NCBI GenBank assembly: GCA_021809525.1
Contig: JAKAYU010000002.1
Span: 1 to 53,990 of the forward strand
Origin: Pseudomonadota bacterium
GTDB taxonomy: Bacteria > Pseudomonadota > Gammaproteobacteria > Steroidobacterales > Steroidobacteraceae
Direction: 5' to 3'
DNA length: 53,990 nt
Of this stretch, positions 52,448 through 53,990 are shown piece by piece (the first letter of the stretch is position 1; each line of letters starts with the position of its first letter). A program made the translations under genes and the position numbers. The notes beneath the pieces were generated by a model. It ran no database searches. It saw nothing but the letters and a program-made list of their open reading frames with translations, and was not told the origin of the DNA.

Positions 52448-53990
52448 TCAGGCTGAAAGCAGACTGTACAGCTCGTCTTCCTGAGCGAAATGCAGGGTGA
52501 GGATCGCGTGCAGGCCGTAAAGCAGGCGACGAATGTCGCGCAGGTCCTCCGCGGTGGGCCCCGCCGGGGGCAGTTGCGTCACCCGGCGGGCGAAGAGCCT
52601 GCTGAGGCGGCGGATTTCCCCGTGGGTGTGGATCAGCGGTCCGGTGGGATTCTCGTCCGCAAGCATGTTTTCGAGGATGGGGTACACAGTCTGCTGCTCA
52701 TCGTTCTCGTGCGGCAGCAGTTCCTCCTCGATCATCCGCGCAGCCTGCTGCAGCCTCACCCGCGCCTCCGCCGGCGGCAGGCTGTCGAGCCGCATGGCGA
52801 GCTCGGCCAGCTCGCTCACCCGAGGTCGGAGCGAGCGGTGAGTGGTATCCAATGCCTGCGCGAGGCGCATGGCTTGCGCGCTACTGGCGAGACCGGCACC
52901 GCCGCCGGACAGAGCGCGCAGCGCGTTGAGAATGACGAGCACGTCGATGCCTTCCTGCAGCAGCGCGCCGGTGATCGGCGGGATGTACCCTGCCGCAGCG
53001 AATCCCATCGCGATGACCGACAGGCCCATGCCTACCCAGACACTCTGCAGCGCAATACGGCGGGTGCGCTGCGCAATGTGCACCGCGCGGGCCACGCCCT
53101 CGAAGCGATCCGACATGAGTACGATGTCGGCCGCTTCCGAGGCTGCGGTCGCACCGCGCGCGCCCATGGCGATGCCCACGTCAGCGAGCGCCAGTGCGGG
53201 TGCATCGTTGATCCCGTCGCCGACCATCGCTGTGATGCCATCCCGCCGAGCCGCACGAACCACGTCGACCTTGTCCTCCGGCGCGCGCTCAGCGAACAAC
53301 CGGTCGATGCCGAGCGCGTCGGCAACCAGCTCACCGACGTCGGGGTGGTCGCCCGTGACCAGATGGATGCGGCGTATGCCGGAGCGGCGCAATGTGCGCA
53401 GGACACGCGGTGCCTCCGGCCGGATATGATCCTGCAGCAGCAGCACGCCGGCGAGTGTGCCGTCGATGGCGACGAACACGCAGGAGGAGCCGTCCGCTGC
53501 CGCGCGCAACTCGACGGCGCGCACTGCCGCGGTGCGAGCGGTTCCCGGCGTCACGAAATCGTGTTGTCCTACGGCGACACGGCGGCCATCAACCGTACCG
53601 CCGATCCCGGCGCCCATCTGTTCGTGCACATCCGCGGGAAAGGCCAGCTTCAGGCGCCGGGCGTGTGCTTCGGCGAGGATGGCCGGCGCGAATGGATGAA
53701 CGGAAAGCTGTTCCAGCGACGCCGCGTGCCGCAGCAGATCGTCGGGCGCGGTCGCACCGATGGCCTCCACCGCAACCACGGCGGGGCGGGCAGCAGTGAC
53801 AGTCCCGGTCTTGTCGAGCAGAATCACCCGCGCTCGGGCGAGGGTCTCGAGCGGCGCGCCCCCCTTCATGATGATGCCGCTGCGCGCGGCGCGCGACACG
53901 CCAGCCATTATGGCCGCAGGCACGGCAAGGATCAGCGGGCACGGTGTTGCGACCACCAGAACCGCCAGCGCCCGCTCGGCGTGCCCGCTG
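52448..53990 (-). CDS. P1B-type metal-transporting ATPase with C-terminal hemerythrin-like domain (5' part missing)
   Basis: The 3' 513 codons are present; the start lies beyond position 53990. The frame is open to the window end. It shows the TM4 motif ATPCPL, phosphorylation site DKTGTVT, HP-containing loop (SVHPFAPAILAEA), MVGDGINDAPALALADVGIAMG, and the late-helix motif LLQEGIDVLVILNALRAL. The TPC and QEGxD pair fits the P1B-5 subgroup. The last about 150 residues form a hemerythrin-like four-helix bundle with ligands in TTHRSLRP, LLPHENDEQQ, IHTHGEI and GLHAILTLHFAQEDELY. P1B-5 pumps are linked to Fe2+/Ni2+ export with a di-iron sensor domain. Confidence 0.88.
   Translation of the reverse strand, partial: SGHAERALAVLVVATPCPLILAVPAAIMAGVSRAARSGIIMKGGAPLETLARARVILLDKTGTVTAARPAVVAVEAIGATAPDDLLRHAASLEQLSVHPFAPAILAEAHARRLKLAFPADVHEQMGAGIGGTVDGRRVAVGQHDFVTPGTARTAAVRAVELRAAADGSSCVFVAIDGTLAGVLLLQDHIRPEAPRVLRTLRRSGIRRIHLVTGDHPDVGELVADALGIDRLFAERAPEDKVDVVRAARRDGITAMVGDGINDAPALALADVGIAMGARGATAASEAADIVLMSDRFEGVARAVHIAQRTRRIALQSVWVGMGLSVIAMGFAAAGYIPPITGALLQEGIDVLVILNALRALSGGGAGLASSAQAMRLAQALDTTHRSLRPRVSELAELAMRLDSLPPAEARVRLQQAARMIEEELLPHENDEQQTVYPILENMLADENPTGPLIHTHGEIRRLSRLFARRVTQLPPAGPTAEDLRDIRRLLYGLHAILTLHFAQEDELYSLLSA

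Noticed and set aside
1-53990. Search by eye for tRNA genes, CRISPR repeats, transposases or integrases
   Set aside because: No convincing T-loop sequence, direct repeat array or mobile-element protein was seen; a tRNA scan would be needed to exclude a missed one.

Overview
The window is GC-rich (long spurious ORFs run antisense to most genes) and nearly all single-copy chromosomal backbone. I saw no rRNA, tRNA, CRISPR array, insertion sequence or phage gene. Gene content and order point to a Gammaproteobacterium near the Xanthomonadales/Nevskiales/Steroidobacterales group. The evidence is a pilGHIJ-chpA-chpC cluster, gshB-tonB-algH-ruvX-pyrB, pilT-pilU beside yggS-proC-yggT, a DUF6776 gene beside erpA, and a short HU-like protein of the type known from that group. 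The assignment is an inference.

Layout. 1-4.3 kb: the start of tyrS, then ppk1 facing ppx (polyphosphate synthesis and breakdown), and erpA. 4.4-6.9 kb: DUF6776, rppH and tyrA in one leftward operon with erpA and ppx. 7-10.4 kb: pdxH, rsmE-bioA, ampD. 10.4-13.7 kb: a probable small RNA with an intrinsic terminator, a CBS-domain protein, a GIN-domain secreted protein, a cobalamin adenosyltransferase and an inositol-monophosphatase-family enzyme. 13.7-23.9 kb: a membrane diguanylate cyclase and the Pil-Chp chemosensory cluster that controls type IV pilus motility, here without methylation/demethylation enzymes and with a PilJ receptor that lacks its periplasmic sensor. 24-29 kb: gshB, TonB-like, algH, ruvX, a small coupled ORF, pyrB and a pyrK-like flavoprotein subunit. 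29-35 kb: three PilT/PilU-family retraction ATPases, then divergent yggS-proC-yggT-DUF167 and an HU-like DNA-binding protein. 35.5-43 kb: an alpha/beta hydrolase, htpG with a heat-shock-type promoter, two unrecognised small proteins, ppnN, an L,D-transpeptidase and a LysM lytic transglycosylase. 43-47 kb: a second candidate small RNA, an MFS transporter, an FAD oxidoreductase and a methyltransferase. 47-54 kb: two adjacent PAP2-family proteins (one secreted, one lipoprotein), macAB, and the 3' part of a P1B-type metal ATPase with a C-terminal hemerythrin-like domain.

The main functional theme is surface motility. The chemosensory system, its response regulators, three retraction motors and a diguanylate cyclase lie within 19 kb, interleaved with housekeeping genes. 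The less ordinary items are the sensor-less PilJ, the third PilT paralog, the 25-codon ORF coupled at both ends between ruvX and pyrB, the PyrK-like protein without an adjacent PyrD, the tandem PAP2 pair in which one lacks the motif-2 histidine, the small-protein pair beside ppnN, and the two intergenic terminators that imply unannotated RNAs.
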